Shown: positions 1-9,099 of the stretch, one piece after another
Position numbering within the stretch: the stretch's first letter is position 1
Layout of the letters: each line of letters begins with the position of its first letter
Assembly (NCBI GenBank): GCA_029378245.1
Contig: JARKIF010000440.1
Span: forward strand, 1-18,431
Length of the DNA: 18,431 nucleotides
Source: Roridomyces roridus
Lineage: Eukaryota; Basidiomycota; Agaricomycetes; Agaricales; Mycenaceae
Direction of reading: 5' to 3'
Program-made: the position numbers and the translations under genes
The notes under the pieces: generated by a model
What the model was told of the DNA's origin: nothing
The model's input: only the letters and a program-made list of their open reading frames with translations
Databases searched by the model: none

Positions 1-54
1 CGAAGATCCGTCATCAAACTTTTTCTTCTTCCTTCCACCAACACCAACGGAAAA

Positions 55-1371
55 ATGGGAGGCGTTCTTGGACCCATGTCTAAGCCTGAATTTGAACCGG
101 AGCGGGACATTACGGACCTCTCGGGAAAGGCGAGCACCCGACGCTCATTCCGACTGCTCGATAGCTCACCCCTTTCCAGGTCGTCATCGTCACGGGCGGG
201 TACTCTGGCATCGGCTACGAGACGGTGAAGCAGCTTCTACTCAAGAACGCCAAAGTATACCTCGCCGGGCGCTCGTCTGACAAGGCTGCCACCGCTATCC
301 AGTCTTTGGAGTCCGAAACGAAGGGCAAAGCGTTCTTCTTGCAGCTCGATCTCGGAGACCTTCCCAGTGTGCGCAAGGCGGCGGAGAACTTTTGGAGAAA
401 GAGGAGAAGCTGGATATCCTGTTCAACAACGCGTGCGTGGGCTACGACTCTCATTCTCTCCTTTCTTCTGACTTCAATACGCAGTGGAGTCATGAATTGC
501 CCCACCGATATGCTCACGAAGCAGGGATACGATTTGCGTGCGTGGCCTCAAGTTCTTTGGCGTCTTTTCTCTGACAATGCGAAACTAGAATTCGGAACCA
601 ACGTCCTCGGCCACTTTTTCTTTACCGAACTCCTCTTGCCCGCGCTCACCAAGTCGTACGAGCAATCCAAGGTCCCTGCACGCATCATCACCACGTCCTC
701 CGCCGGACACCAGATGGCCCCTGGCTCCGGGATGGATGTCGCCAGTCTCAAAGGCGGACCTGAGCGCGACGCGTGGATCAAGCAAAAGGGCATGATGGCG
801 TCGTAGTGCGTTTGTGCCCCGACTCCGTCTGTGCGTTATTTGACCACAATTTACAGCGGTCTCTACGGCGGTAGCAAGATTGGCAACATCTACATCGCGA
901 ACCACTGGGCGAAGGCGCACTCGGACGTGCTCGTCTCGTGCTCCGCTCATCCCGGCTTAATCCGTTCAGAACTCTCTAGGTGTGTCAGGCATCTCATCCT
1001 TGGCTTCCATGAAGCTTAGCTCGCCCATAGACACTCCATGAGCTTTGCAAAGTACCCCATGCACCTCATCTCCTGGCCCGCTACGTGCGTATCGTTTCCA
1101 GTTTCTCTGTTTGGTACTGATTAATTCATCGAATAGGAGAGGAGCCCTCCCCCAATTGTGGGCCGCGACGGCCGCTACGCCTGCGCAGATGAACGGTCAG
1201 GTGTGTTCTAAGCGATGATTTCTCCTTCAAGTTCATGCCCGCTGAACGGGACCAATTCTGTAGTATGTCGTCCCGTGGGGCGTCGTTGGCCAGGCGGATA
1301 AACGGGCCACGGATGAAACGGTGGAGAAGGAGATGATCGAGTATATGAGGGAGCAGCTAAAGGAGTATTGA
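55..1371 (+). CDS. Short-chain dehydrogenase/reductase (SDR), 8 exons, one apparent 1-base deletion
   Basis: NAD(P)-dependent oxidoreductase of the classical SDR fold, about 315 aa if one missing base is allowed for; substrate unknown. Exons by hand: 55-129, 180-432, 485-537, 589-805, 857-979, 1031-1084, 1137-1200, 1264-1371. Visible motifs: cofactor loop TGGYSGIG, LDLGD, the NNAGVM motif rebuilt across intron 2, FGTNVLGHFFFT, the TTSSAGH serine, the YGGSK active-site Tyr/Lys and SAHPG. This order matches SDRs of the retinol/WW-domain oxidoreductase-like group common in fungi. The ATG at 55 gives a normal N-terminal lead. Two oddities: intron 1 starts with GC, and near 390-394 the frame steps by one base (AENF in one frame, EKEEKLDILFNNA in the next) with no intron to explain it. 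All other junctions keep phase, and total exon length is one base short of a multiple of three. It is a recent pseudogene or a sequence error; family assignment is firm. Confidence 0.85.
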
Positions 1372-1670
1372 TGTACGTCGCAAGGACTTGGGTTGCGTGC
1401 GAGCTCGTTTAGATTCGAATATTCCAATGATCAATTCTTGGCACAGCGGCCAAACCTTCCAGGATCTCTTTATTTATCGTCAGTTCCGGTCCGATACCTT
1501 ACACCTAGGGCGTCTCGCATGTCAGTATCATCCCTGCATCTGGACCCCAAACTGCCGCAAGCAATCAACTCAACAGCAATCTGTCTCCGGCCATTCAATC
1601 GATCCTGCACACTTGTTTAAAACGCAAGCTGTCCCAATCATCCCTCCTCTCCCAGCCCCACCACCTCTCG

Positions 1671-1940
1671 ATGACCACCGAACTCATACTCACATTCCAA
1701 GACAAAGAGCCGCTCGACGGCACGCTCACACTCCCTGACGGGACGGTACTCTACACCCTCAACACGACCACAGGCTTTTTCCGCGGCCGGAAAGTAACCA
1801 GCATAACAGCAGCGAGTGGCCTGGTGGATACGATTGACTGGCGCGGGGAGATGCTTAGTATCAACGGTGTAAGGCGCGGGATAGGGCTCGTCAAGTCTCG
1901 TGTGGGAGTATTCAGCGCGTACGTGATTTCATATCGGTAG
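1671..1940 (+). pseudogene. DUF6593-like protein, first exon only (probably truncated)
   Basis: An 89-codon frame starting at the ATG at 1671, with a TTTAAAA stretch about 50 bases upstream (1616-1622). The protein has the layout of the start of basidiomycete DUF6593 proteins, whose function is unknown: LILTF, DGTLTLPDGTVLYTL, GRKVTSIT, then a DTIDWRGEMLSINGVRR segment. A strong donor GTACGTG lies at 1919, where relatives recalled from this family continue into a second exon with a Trp-rich segment. I cannot find such an exon downstream: candidate acceptors near 1962 and 1979 lead into sequence that is antisense to the next gene, and none gives the expected pattern. Read through, the frame stops at 1940. 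I take it as a gene that has lost its second half, possibly by rearrangement next to the convergent gene. A short functional protein cannot be excluded. Confidence 0.5.
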
Positions 1941-2741
1941 CAGCTCGCGAATCGTGGCAAGTACTGAGAGTGGTTTCAGAATATATACAACTACTTGTTC
2001 GTCAGTTGTATATAGTCTGGTCCCGAGACTACAATCCACCCCACTACTCTCAGACTCCTCGTCGGATAACACGGCGTGTAGGCGGGCAGTAACGGCCTCC
2101 GCGTCCTTGGTAGAGATATTCTGCAGGCGGTGGTCCCACCGCTCCGTCAGCACGCGGTGCGGTATGAGGGACGGTGCGAGCTGGGTGTCGTAGAACGAGA
2201 CGAGCTTGGTCAAGTCCATAGCGATGCGGGTGTCGCCCGGGTACCTGTTGTGCCATGAGCCCCCGCGGACGGTTTCAAGGTGTTGGATTTCAAGGATACG
2301 TCGGAGGTGTTCTGGGAGTGAAGGGGGAGGAGGTAAGACTAATTCGCGAGGGGGCATGCGGCTGGGCCACACGGTTGCGAGATAGTCTGCCGAAACGAGT
2401 TGGATCCCAGAATGGAAATCGCAGAGCATGACTTCGCTGTGGCAGCATCTGGGTAAGCGTGGTAGCAGATTAAAAAAGGTGCTCACAAATCCATTTCCAT
2501 TCTATAGCACGCAATTAGCCAAGTTGTTGTATGAGAATAACAAGACTCACCTAACAAAAGCGTCAACGCCCCACTCCTTCCCCCAGGCACACAACCCATC
2601 AATCCGCTTACGCTCCGCCATCCACATATCGGGGCGCACCTGACCCCACAACAACAGGTCCAGCGAATCCAGCGTCCCGAGCTTCATATTCACGGCGCAG
2701 AGTACCACACGGGGGCGACTAGTACTGCTGTCCAGTGACAT
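1929..2741 (-). CDS. Hypothetical basidiomycete protein, 2 exons (236 aa model)
   Basis: I do not recognise a named domain. Exon 1 is 2741-2551 and exon 2 is 2448-1929. The donor GTGAGT at 2550 is strong; the acceptor is most likely CCCAG at 2449 (102-base intron), with an in-frame alternative ending at 2482 (69 bases) that adds 11 residues. The protein is hydrophilic and Leu/Arg-rich without signal peptide or membrane segment. It includes MKLGTLDSLDLLLWGQVRP, PPPPSLPEHLRRILEIQHLE, RYPGDTRIAMDLTKLVSFYD and an Asp/Ala/Glu-rich helix-like stretch ISTKDAEAVTARLHAVLSDE. It reads like a conserved, non-secreted protein with codon use like its neighbours. The last 40 or so codons (SLGTRLYTTDEQV onward) run through an 11-bp inverted repeat and may not be original. 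It converges with the DUF6593-like fragment, overlapping its end by 12 bases, and diverges from the secreted-protein gene at 3068. Confidence 0.6.
1982..2014. repeat. 11-bp inverted repeat (stem-loop)
   Basis: TATATACAACT at 1982-1992 is the exact reverse complement of AGTTGTATATA at 2004-2014, with an 11-base loop. It lies where the two convergent genes meet, inside the last codons of the minus-strand reading frame and just after the plus-strand frame ends. It may be a 3'-end signal or a leftover of a small insertion. Confidence 0.6.
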
Positions 2742-3007
2742 CGTTTGGGGAGGAAGATGTCAGGAGATAGGTGGCGTACTTATTGGAGGAGGAAGGGATT
2801 CATTTCTGGTTAGTCTCACTAACGTTTGCTGACCGAACATCAGTGATTCGATGGGGATACTTGGCCCGAGTGCGCCATGCTGAGCATTGCATGTGAATTT
2901 TGAACATTTCTCCCTCAGTCGCCGTAGAGGTCAGGCGGCTGATGCGTCGGAGTATAAGCGAGGCGTTCCGTGCTCGCGCATCAGCCGGTCTCCGGAACCA
3001 CCAGCGC

Positions 3008-3014
3008 TATAAAT
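3008..3014 (+). promoter_or_regulatory. TATA box of the small secreted-protein gene
   Basis: TATAAAT sits 60 bases before the ATG at 3068 in a pyrimidine-rich leader, a usual distance for fungal core promoters. It supports 3068 as the start. Confidence 0.6.
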
Positions 3015-3067
3015 TCAAATTGAGGAGCCACTCGTCCTCCTCTCCCAGTACCCTCGCCTTCACCGCC

Positions 3068-3409
3068 ATGTTCACCAAGACCCTGCTTCTCGTCTTGACC
3101 GCCGTCGGAATCGTTCAAGCGGCTGCGATCGTGCGTGCTTTGGTTTCCCTCCACAGACTCCTCTGATTTAGAATCATCGCAGGACGAGCGCGCGCCCCCG
3201 CCACCCGTGTTCACCGCGACGCGCGTTTACAAGACGATCACCAACGTCGCACCGTACATCGTCGACGCTACAACCGTTATCACCTGGACGTGCGTTGCCC
3301 CGTCTTGCGTCTATCCATGCTCATCCCTGATTTCTTTTGGTCGCGTAGTCAAAGCCCCACCACCACTATCCCGCATGCCACTGGCACTCCCCCTGTCCAG
3401 CCTCAGTAA
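3068..3409 (+). CDS. Small secreted protein, 3 exons, 76 aa
   Basis: Exons 3068-3130, 3183-3289 and 3349-3409 join in frame through two short introns, both with GTGCGT donors (52 and 59 bases). The product begins with a clear signal peptide (MFTKTLLLVLTAVGIVQAAA), probably cut after the Ala run. The mature part of about 55 residues is Pro/Thr-rich: DERAPPPPVFTATRVYKTIT, a middle NVAPYIVDATTVITWTQ and a tail TTTIPHATGTPPVQPQ. There are no cysteines in the mature part and no GPI-type hydrophobic tail, so it is likely released, and Thr/Ser O-glycosylation is plausible. I recognise no family; small secreted proteins of this build are common in wood- and litter-decay fungi. It has its own TATA box. 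A 10-base tandem repeat begins exactly at its stop codon. The gene shares a 326-base divergent intergenic region with the minus-strand gene ending at 2741. Confidence 0.75.
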
Positions 3410-3436
3410 GAGAGAGTAAGAGAGAGTAAGAGAGAG
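3407..3436 (+). repeat. Three perfect 10-bp tandem units (TAAGAGAGAG)
   Basis: Units at 3407-3416, 3417-3426 and 3427-3436, followed by AGAC. The first three bases of the first unit are the TAA stop of the secreted-protein gene, so the array belongs to its 3' untranslated region. Confidence 0.9.
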
Positions 3437-3910
3437 AGACACAATTTCATCCATCATTGGGATTTTTATGAGGTATGCAGTTGTCGACATTGGGGAATGC
3501 GTCTTGTACTCACAGCCTGCTTCAGCTTAGTTTACGTCTGGATGTATACACGATTTTAAATTTTCAATAATGCGTCTTTTGTCAATTTTAATTTTGAGTC
3601 CGCTTCGCCGGGGAGCGATCGTCGGTTCTGAAAAGGGAAAACAATTGAACGTGCAGGAAACCGCAGTTACCGGATAATGCCGAGCCTGAGCCGGACGTTG
3701 CCATGGTTGTTTTGATTGCCGAGCGATGGCTGCAACTGCATTGTGGGTGCATGCAAGTCATGGAACGCTGTTTGCCGGTCAATATTGAATCGAACTGTAA
3801 GGTTCCCTGGACTGGAAGGGGTGAACTCTGTCTCCTTTTCTTCCAAAATGACACCAGGCCCGATGGGGCGCCGCGTTCTTTTGACACGGAGTAGACAGGG
3901 TTCAATTCAT
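3437..3910. other. Convergent intergenic region, no gene seen
   Basis: This is the 3' flank of the secreted-protein gene (+) and of the transcription factor (-). Near 3540-3600 it is AT-rich (ATTTTAAATTTTCAATAATG and similar), which fits poly(A)-site sequence for the plus-strand gene. Short open frames here lack coding character and show no motif. Confidence 0.6.
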
Positions 3911-6074
3911 CTATACCATCCCCTCGCCCATGTGCAAGAGCATATACTGATACGAAGCCGATGCAGACGACGTCTCGACATCCGCCTGCCCATGCTCGAC
4001 CAGCGTCAACATCTCCTCATACTCCCGAAGTGCCCTTTCCCCAACCACCGCATCCAACCGTTCAAGCAAGGCCGCCGCCTGCGGTGTGGAGAACAGATCG
4101 AGGGAATATCCGAGGAGTTTGAGGTCGTGCGTTATCCTACGATCATCAGTTCAGGGAAAAAAAGACAAGATAATAGACTCACGTCCTCGCAGCCGCCAAC
4201 AACCCCGCATCCGCCTCTGAATTCCCACCAACCTCCTCCGCACACAGTTGCGCACATGCATATATCATGGGCCACTGTACAGGGGTACAACGACCCTTGG
4301 GGAAATAGGGAATCGCACGCGTGAGGAAACGGATAGACTCGAGCGCTATATCCCGCGCTTGGTCGTGAAGGAGGCGGAGCCTCGTTTGCGTCTGTATCCA
4401 AGCTGTGTCCAAAACACACGCCGGAATGTCTTGACACATCCGCCGATTCAGCTCGTTGTACAACGCCAAGGCTACAGAGCTGAAGCCAGATGCCACTCCG
4501 TAGCCGCAGGAACGCGCGAGGTTGTGTACTTCTGTGTTGAGGGGGACGAGGTAGGGCCCGGGATCGTTGGGACCCTCGGATCCGGCGGCGTCTGCTCGGT
4601 CGAGAATGAGGGAGACGAAGGTGCGGAACGGGGATAACGATGCGAGGAGTTTGAGGACGGCAGTTTCGGAGAGTGGGTGGAGGCGCGCGTAGTCTGTAGA
4701 GGTGCATGATATGTCCGCACATTAAAACGAGACGTACCACCAATGACATTTTCTGACAGTTCACGTCCGACGGAGGAGATATGCCACATGTCTGAGGTCG
4801 ATTCGTCAGACAATCTGGGCGGGAGGAGAAGAAAGACGTACAGGACAGCATTCCAGGCCAAACCATCGTCAACCCCGGTGTGTTAGCAAGGCAGGCCACC
4901 GCCGTCTCTAGGGACGGAGGAGCAGGGCCACATAGCAGCAACTGGTCGTGGGGCGTGCTGCAACGCTGTGTGATTTGTGGTCAACAGTCAGGGTATCTAG
5001 ACGCACAATAAGATGGGCGTTCCCCGCGCCATCGCCATACTTGCGTCCGCCATCTACATGTTTATGTTGCTGAGTAAAAAGAGGATCCTGATCGTCGCAC
5101 GTACCAGGAACCCAGCCCACCAGGCAGCGTCTGCTCGATAACACCCGGCCGCACGCCACGTCGGGGCCAGCGCACGCACATGGGAAAAATACGCGCCACC
5201 CCAAGGCCTCGAAGGCGAGCACGCACTCCCAGGTTGGCCCCCACCGCAATGATCCAGAAGATCGAGAAAGTAACAAGACAAAGCATTCTCGTGTGAAGGC
5301 TGGAGCATAATCCCGACATCCCAAGCGGCGGTAAGGGCCTTTTCGTGGAGAGCTTGACAGGCGCTCACGCGGCGGACGCCACATGATACGAGGTCCGAGC
5401 TGGAGAGGAAGATGCGGTCTTGGACGGATCGCGGAAGAGTGCCAGGGCCGAGCACAGCCTCGTCGAATGAGACGAGCGCGGCGAGCGCTACCATACAGAG
5501 AGCCAAGACACGTAACTGGGGAGGGAGTTCTTCGATGTGGAAAGATACGCTTCGCAGGGATGACTTGATGGGTACGAGCGTCAGAAGAGGGTGTTGGTCT
5601 TGGGGTAGCGAGGCGAAACCTGCGGGTGATTAGCGAGTCACTGTTCCTCGGAGAAGGGGCACCCACAATCGAAGCAGTGTTCGATGAATCTGGGACCAAG
5701 GTCAGGGCAGCTAGTGGCCGCGCTCGGACTGGGAGCGCTGTCCGTTGGAGTGGAGCTCAGAGCGACTGTGGAACTCGAGGGCGTCGATGACGCCGACGGC
5801 AGAGGATTCTTGCGGGGACGCCCCCGTGGAGCAGGGTTCGTTGTTGTACATCTGAGGAAACTTGAGAAGAATCGAATTGAATAGATGGGGAACGCACATG
5901 ATCTCTTTCTCGACGCATCGGGGACACGGTGCTCCGTTGGGCTGCGGATGGCACAGCACACGACGAGTCTGAGCGCTATTGGTCAGTGATCAGTTTCGAT
6001 ATGAGACGGGCCCTGTTGACCTTGCACGAGTCGCAGGCCGGAGGTTTCTTGGATTTCCTCGGCTGGGTCGACAT
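3911..6074 (-). CDS. Zn2Cys6 (fungal-type) transcription factor, 9 exons, 592 aa
   Basis: Nuclear DNA-binding regulator. Exons: 6074-6021, 5968-5898, 5851-5667, 5619-5105, 5053-5007, 4957-4842, 4791-4738, 4693-4183, 4136-3911; eight introns of 44-52 bases all close in phase. The start MSTQPRKSKKPPA leads straight into the Zn2Cys6 knot CDSC-x6-C-x8-C-PRC-x6-C (residues about 14-43, split by two introns), then RGRPRKNP and a Ser/Thr/Pro linker. The long C-terminal part is an all-helical regulatory region of the type found in many basidiomycete Zn2Cys6 proteins, with a segment starting LRVLALCMVALAALVSFDEA, then AWDVGIML, PWGGAYFSHVRALAPTW, LSETAVLKLLASLSPFRTF, and late helices ending near YEEMLTLVEHGQAD. 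A region typical of this family and uninterrupted frames argue for a working gene. Targets cannot be read from the sequence; the zinc-type oxidoreductase upstream on the same strand is one candidate. The acceptor at 4958 was chosen over a nearby CAG because only it keeps the frame. Confidence 0.92.
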
Positions 6075-6758
6075 GAAGTAGCATGAAGTGGAAGCCAGAG
6101 CCTTAGGGGTCACATGATTGTGTCAAGCAAATTGATTGCCGCCGAGTGCCGGTTTCAACAGCTTTTGCACAGCGGTTGCGCGGCAGCCCAAGGACCTTTC
6201 GTTGGAGAAATTTCTGTGCCGAGCACAGCACTAGCATCCTGATTCCCGCCACCATGAGCTCTCTACTACTTGCTTATTGTCTTCGATCCTATAGTCTTCG
6301 AGATGATGCAAGCTCCCCCACATCAGGATCTGCCGTGTCATTCCGAGGTGAGAGAAAAGGTGGTGAGAGTTGGCTTTTTGCCTTTTTAGTCTGATTAATC
6401 AAGCCGAGCCTCTTCGATAACCCCGCGCGGCACAATCACCCAAATGGTAGTGTATCTGCGTCAACCACATACAATTGCGTTACAGCATTTGCACGTTGAA
6501 CAGCAGCAACACGCGTAGGACCGTTGCTTTCCCGCACAAGACAGTCCCAGGTTCGATCCCTGACTGCAACCAATGCGAACGTGGAGCCGAAGGCTGCCGA
6601 ATATTTTTCAGACTGAGCATTCCAAGAAGCGCGACGGTGTGCCAAGACGGGTAATGTTTCGATTTCCTTAGAGAATCAGAGCAGAGGCATGGAAAATCGA
6701 ACGGTTTACAATATGGAACTGGCAGATGGATTACATCGAGGGGGTACTAATTCACCAG
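6075..6758. other. Intergenic region, no gene seen
   Basis: It lies between the transcription-factor start (6074, minus) and the 3' end of the oxidoreductase (6759, minus), so it should hold the regulator's promoter. I see no strong TATA box on the minus strand. A tRNA box-B-like word GGTTCGATCCC occurs at 6550-6560, but no cloverleaf can be built around it. Open frames here show no recognisable protein. Confidence 0.5.
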
Positions 6759-8043
6759 TTAAAGCGTGGTTTCCTGCGGCAAAACAACCCTCTTCACCCC
6801 CGACACTTTATCGAACGTCTTGAACGCTTCCTCGAGCGCGTTGAATCCGCCGCGGACAACCTCAATCTTCAAGGGCTTCAAGGACAACAGTGCGTCAACA
6901 CTCTGCCTCCCCACAGCATAAAAAGGAGCATACCTTGATAGTACCATCAACCAACAGCTCCTCGACGCGGGGGTACAGCTCCCTCGACAAGGCATTATAC
7001 TGGGGCCAAGCGGATGCCGCCCACCCCATGTACACGTCGATACCCGCGCTCTCTGCTCCCGCGATGGGGATGAGAATGATCTGCAGGAGTGTCTTCTTTC
7101 CTTTAGTCTTCGACGCTTTGAGTACAGCAAGCCCCAAGCCGAGCGTCGCCGGTGTGGATATACTGTCAAAGACGATCGAGAGGCCGGGTGCGAGGCCGGA
7201 GATGGCGTCAACGAGTGCGGCGTCGGGAAGGGTGCGGTCTAGGACGTGTGTTGCGCCGAGGGATTTGAGCCAGTCGGAGTGTTTGAGCGAGGCGGTGGTT
7301 ATGATCGTGGAGAAGCCGGAGAGGCGGGCGAGTTGGAGGCCTGGTAAGGATCCAGATATATCAGCTGCAAGTGAATGTGATGAATGAGTGCATACCGTAA
7401 TGCCCCGTCGCGCCTGCGCCGCCCAAGATGACGATGGCTTGACCAGCGTATTTCCCGCGTCCGCCGGGTGACAGGGGGGAAACGAGACCGGCGCCGTCCG
7501 GGGGCTGGGCGTACAGAGCGTGGTAGCTCGTGAACAATCCGACGGGGATTGATGCGCCTTCTTCCAAAGATATAGTCGATGGCAACTAAGTGAGGGCGTC
7601 AGATGTGGAGATGTATTTCGGCGGGGATCGCTTACTTTAGCTACGATGCTGGAGTGGGCAAGACTGTACTGCTGATACGAGGATACATCGGCTTTTTGAC
7701 CCGCCGTTCCAAAGGCCCTGTGTTCCCGTTAGTCAACTCCATCCAGTGAGCATCTAAAAGCAAGAACGTACACCCGATCGCCGACTTGAAATCCCTTGAC
7801 CTCACTACCGAGGGCGACTACGACACCCGCAGCCTCAGCGCCAAGCACAGTCGGAAATTCAGGCCACATCGCGATGACTCTGTGATAGTTCCCGAGGCGC
7901 GCGTCCACAGGGTTGAGGCCGGCCGCTTCGATCCGCACGAGGAGCTCTTCTGCGCCGGGGGTGGGCACGCCGCGGTCTTGGATCGTGCGAGAGAACGGTT
8001 TGTCGTTGACGATCAAAGCGAGGTTGGTTTTAGCTGAGGACAT
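6759..8043 (-). CDS. Zinc-type alcohol dehydrogenase / quinone-oxidoreductase-like (MDR) enzyme, 5 exons, 355 aa
   Basis: Medium-chain NAD(P)H-dependent oxidoreductase, likely cytosolic, of the zinc-binding-ADH/enoyl-reductase-like branch common in fungi. Exons 8043-7772, 7717-7636, 7585-7396, 7340-6934 and 6875-6759 join in phase through introns of 50-58 bases. The GroES-like half has VPTPGAEELLVRIEAAGLNP, VDARLGNY, FPTVLGAEAAGVVVALGSEV, FQVGDRV. The second half has EEGASIPVGLFTSYHALY, the nucleotide-binding VILGGAGATGHYGLQLARL, a LGATHVLDR stretch, and the C-terminal VRGGFNALEEAFKTFDKVSG. A Gly/Pro-rich loop between the halves (GAGLVSPLSPGGRGKY) is a small insertion. Catalytic zinc ligands of true alcohol dehydrogenases are not evident (AEAAG replaces the usual GHE region), so a zinc-independent reductase is more likely. 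The last intron ends in GAAG, the only acceptor that keeps the frame. Length and motifs are complete. A TATA box lies about 41 bases upstream. The substrate is unknown. Confidence 0.93.
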
Positions 8044-8083
8044 GTTGTGAGGCTTGATGGAGAGGAGGGTGCAGTCGGTGGGA

Positions 8084-8090
8084 TTTTATA
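8084..8090 (-). promoter_or_regulatory. TATA box of the MDR oxidoreductase
   Basis: TATAAAA on the minus strand, ending 41 bases before the ATG at 8043. Its spacing supports that start. Confidence 0.6.
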
Positions 8091-8828
8091 GGGACGCCTC
8101 GGTCTTGCGGGTTCATGCCCGAGCTGAGCCAGTAATCGTCTCCCAGGGCTTGCAGAAATTAGGAGTGAGTAGTACATGGCCGAAGACCGCGAGAGTTGGA
8201 TGATTCAGATTCCATCGGGCTTGGCTCGGCCAGAGACAGCGATCGTTGGCTGTAGCAAAACTACGAATGACTCTCCCGGTGAAGTCCTTTGGATATCGGA
8301 GCCATTATTGCACGCGATGCGTGAGGATAGTTCTATGACCAGCGACACAGTGAGACACTGAGAATCGAGACGAGTCAAGTCAGACTTCACTGGTCGATTT
8401 CATTTTCGGGCGGGATTCTTGACACGCGTCAGTACAGTGGAGATTCGGCATCGATTTCAAAGAAAGTAGGCGTGGGAGCACGGGCGAGGACCTCGTGGAG
8501 ACACGAGACTGCTCGGAGGGAGATGGTGGTGGTAAAGGCGAGAGAAAGGATGTCGGACTTTCGGCCGATGCATGAGTGGGTCAATCAAATCATGCCGTAA
8601 CCCTTCCGACTCTTTCTGCCGTCCACCACCACGCTCTTACTCTTCTGAGAAATCATCGGCGTCCCCGCTCTGTACCTCGATAAAACCTTCCGCTTGAATC
8701 GCTGGGCTTTCTATAATCTGTGCATTCATTGGGATGTATATTTCTCATGCGTCTTTTCACTCGCCTCTGGGATCTGTCTCCAACTGCACCTCCTCCACAC
8801 CTGCTAATCCATACGCTGTCTGTTCGTG
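8091..8828. other. Intergenic region, no gene seen
   Basis: This is the upstream flank of the oxidoreductase. I see no convincing reading frame, RNA gene or repeat. Short open frames on both strands lack motifs and have no plausible introns. Confidence 0.5.
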
Positions 8829-9023
8829 ATGCTCTCGCCCCAAGCCGGCAACGCTCTCTACCCTCCCAACCCGTACACCGTATCTCATCAAGAAGAGCCG
8901 TGGGCGACGGGTGCCTGCGCCGGAGGAGGTGGGTGCGGGTGGTCTGTCGGGGGAGCAACGGACGTGCCCATCTACCATCCTTCCTACTCCACAAAAATTG
9001 AAGCACAGATACGTTTCGGTTAG
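8829..9023 (+). CDS. Possible small protein or exon (65 codons incl. stop), unrecognised
   Basis: A frame from the ATG at 8829 encodes a peptide that reads more like protein than its surroundings: LSPQAGNALYPPNPYTVSHQ, then a Gly/Cys-rich stretch TGACAGGGGCGWSVGG and DVPIYHPSYSTK. A Pro/Asn/Tyr-rich start followed by a Gly/Cys-rich patch is seen in some fungal small proteins, but I recognise no family. No clear intron donor extends it and no TATA box is obvious, so it may be a lone exon, a decayed fragment or chance. The opposite strand is also open over this stretch but shows an Arg-rich composition typical of a shadow frame. Confidence 0.25.
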   Translation: MLSPQAGNALYPPNPYTVSHQEEPWATGACAGGGGCGWSVGGATDVPIYHPSYSTKIEAQIRFG

Positions 9024-9099
9024 CTACGCCACATCATCACCAATCGATTTTTTTGCGAATAGGATAATTGCGAAAACAGTACATTCTTGAATACATCTC

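Noticed and set aside
4842..4861. A 27-base intron ending at the nearest CAG after the GTACGT donor at 4841 in the transcription factor
   Set aside because: It is too short; the 50-base version ending at 4792 has a CTGAC branch site and keeps the frame.
6430..6575. tRNA gene or tRNA-derived SINE suggested by GGTTCGATCCC at 6550-6560
   Set aside because: The T-arm is imperfect, no matching 5' acceptor strand or D-arm can be placed at a normal distance, and no anticodon arm forms.
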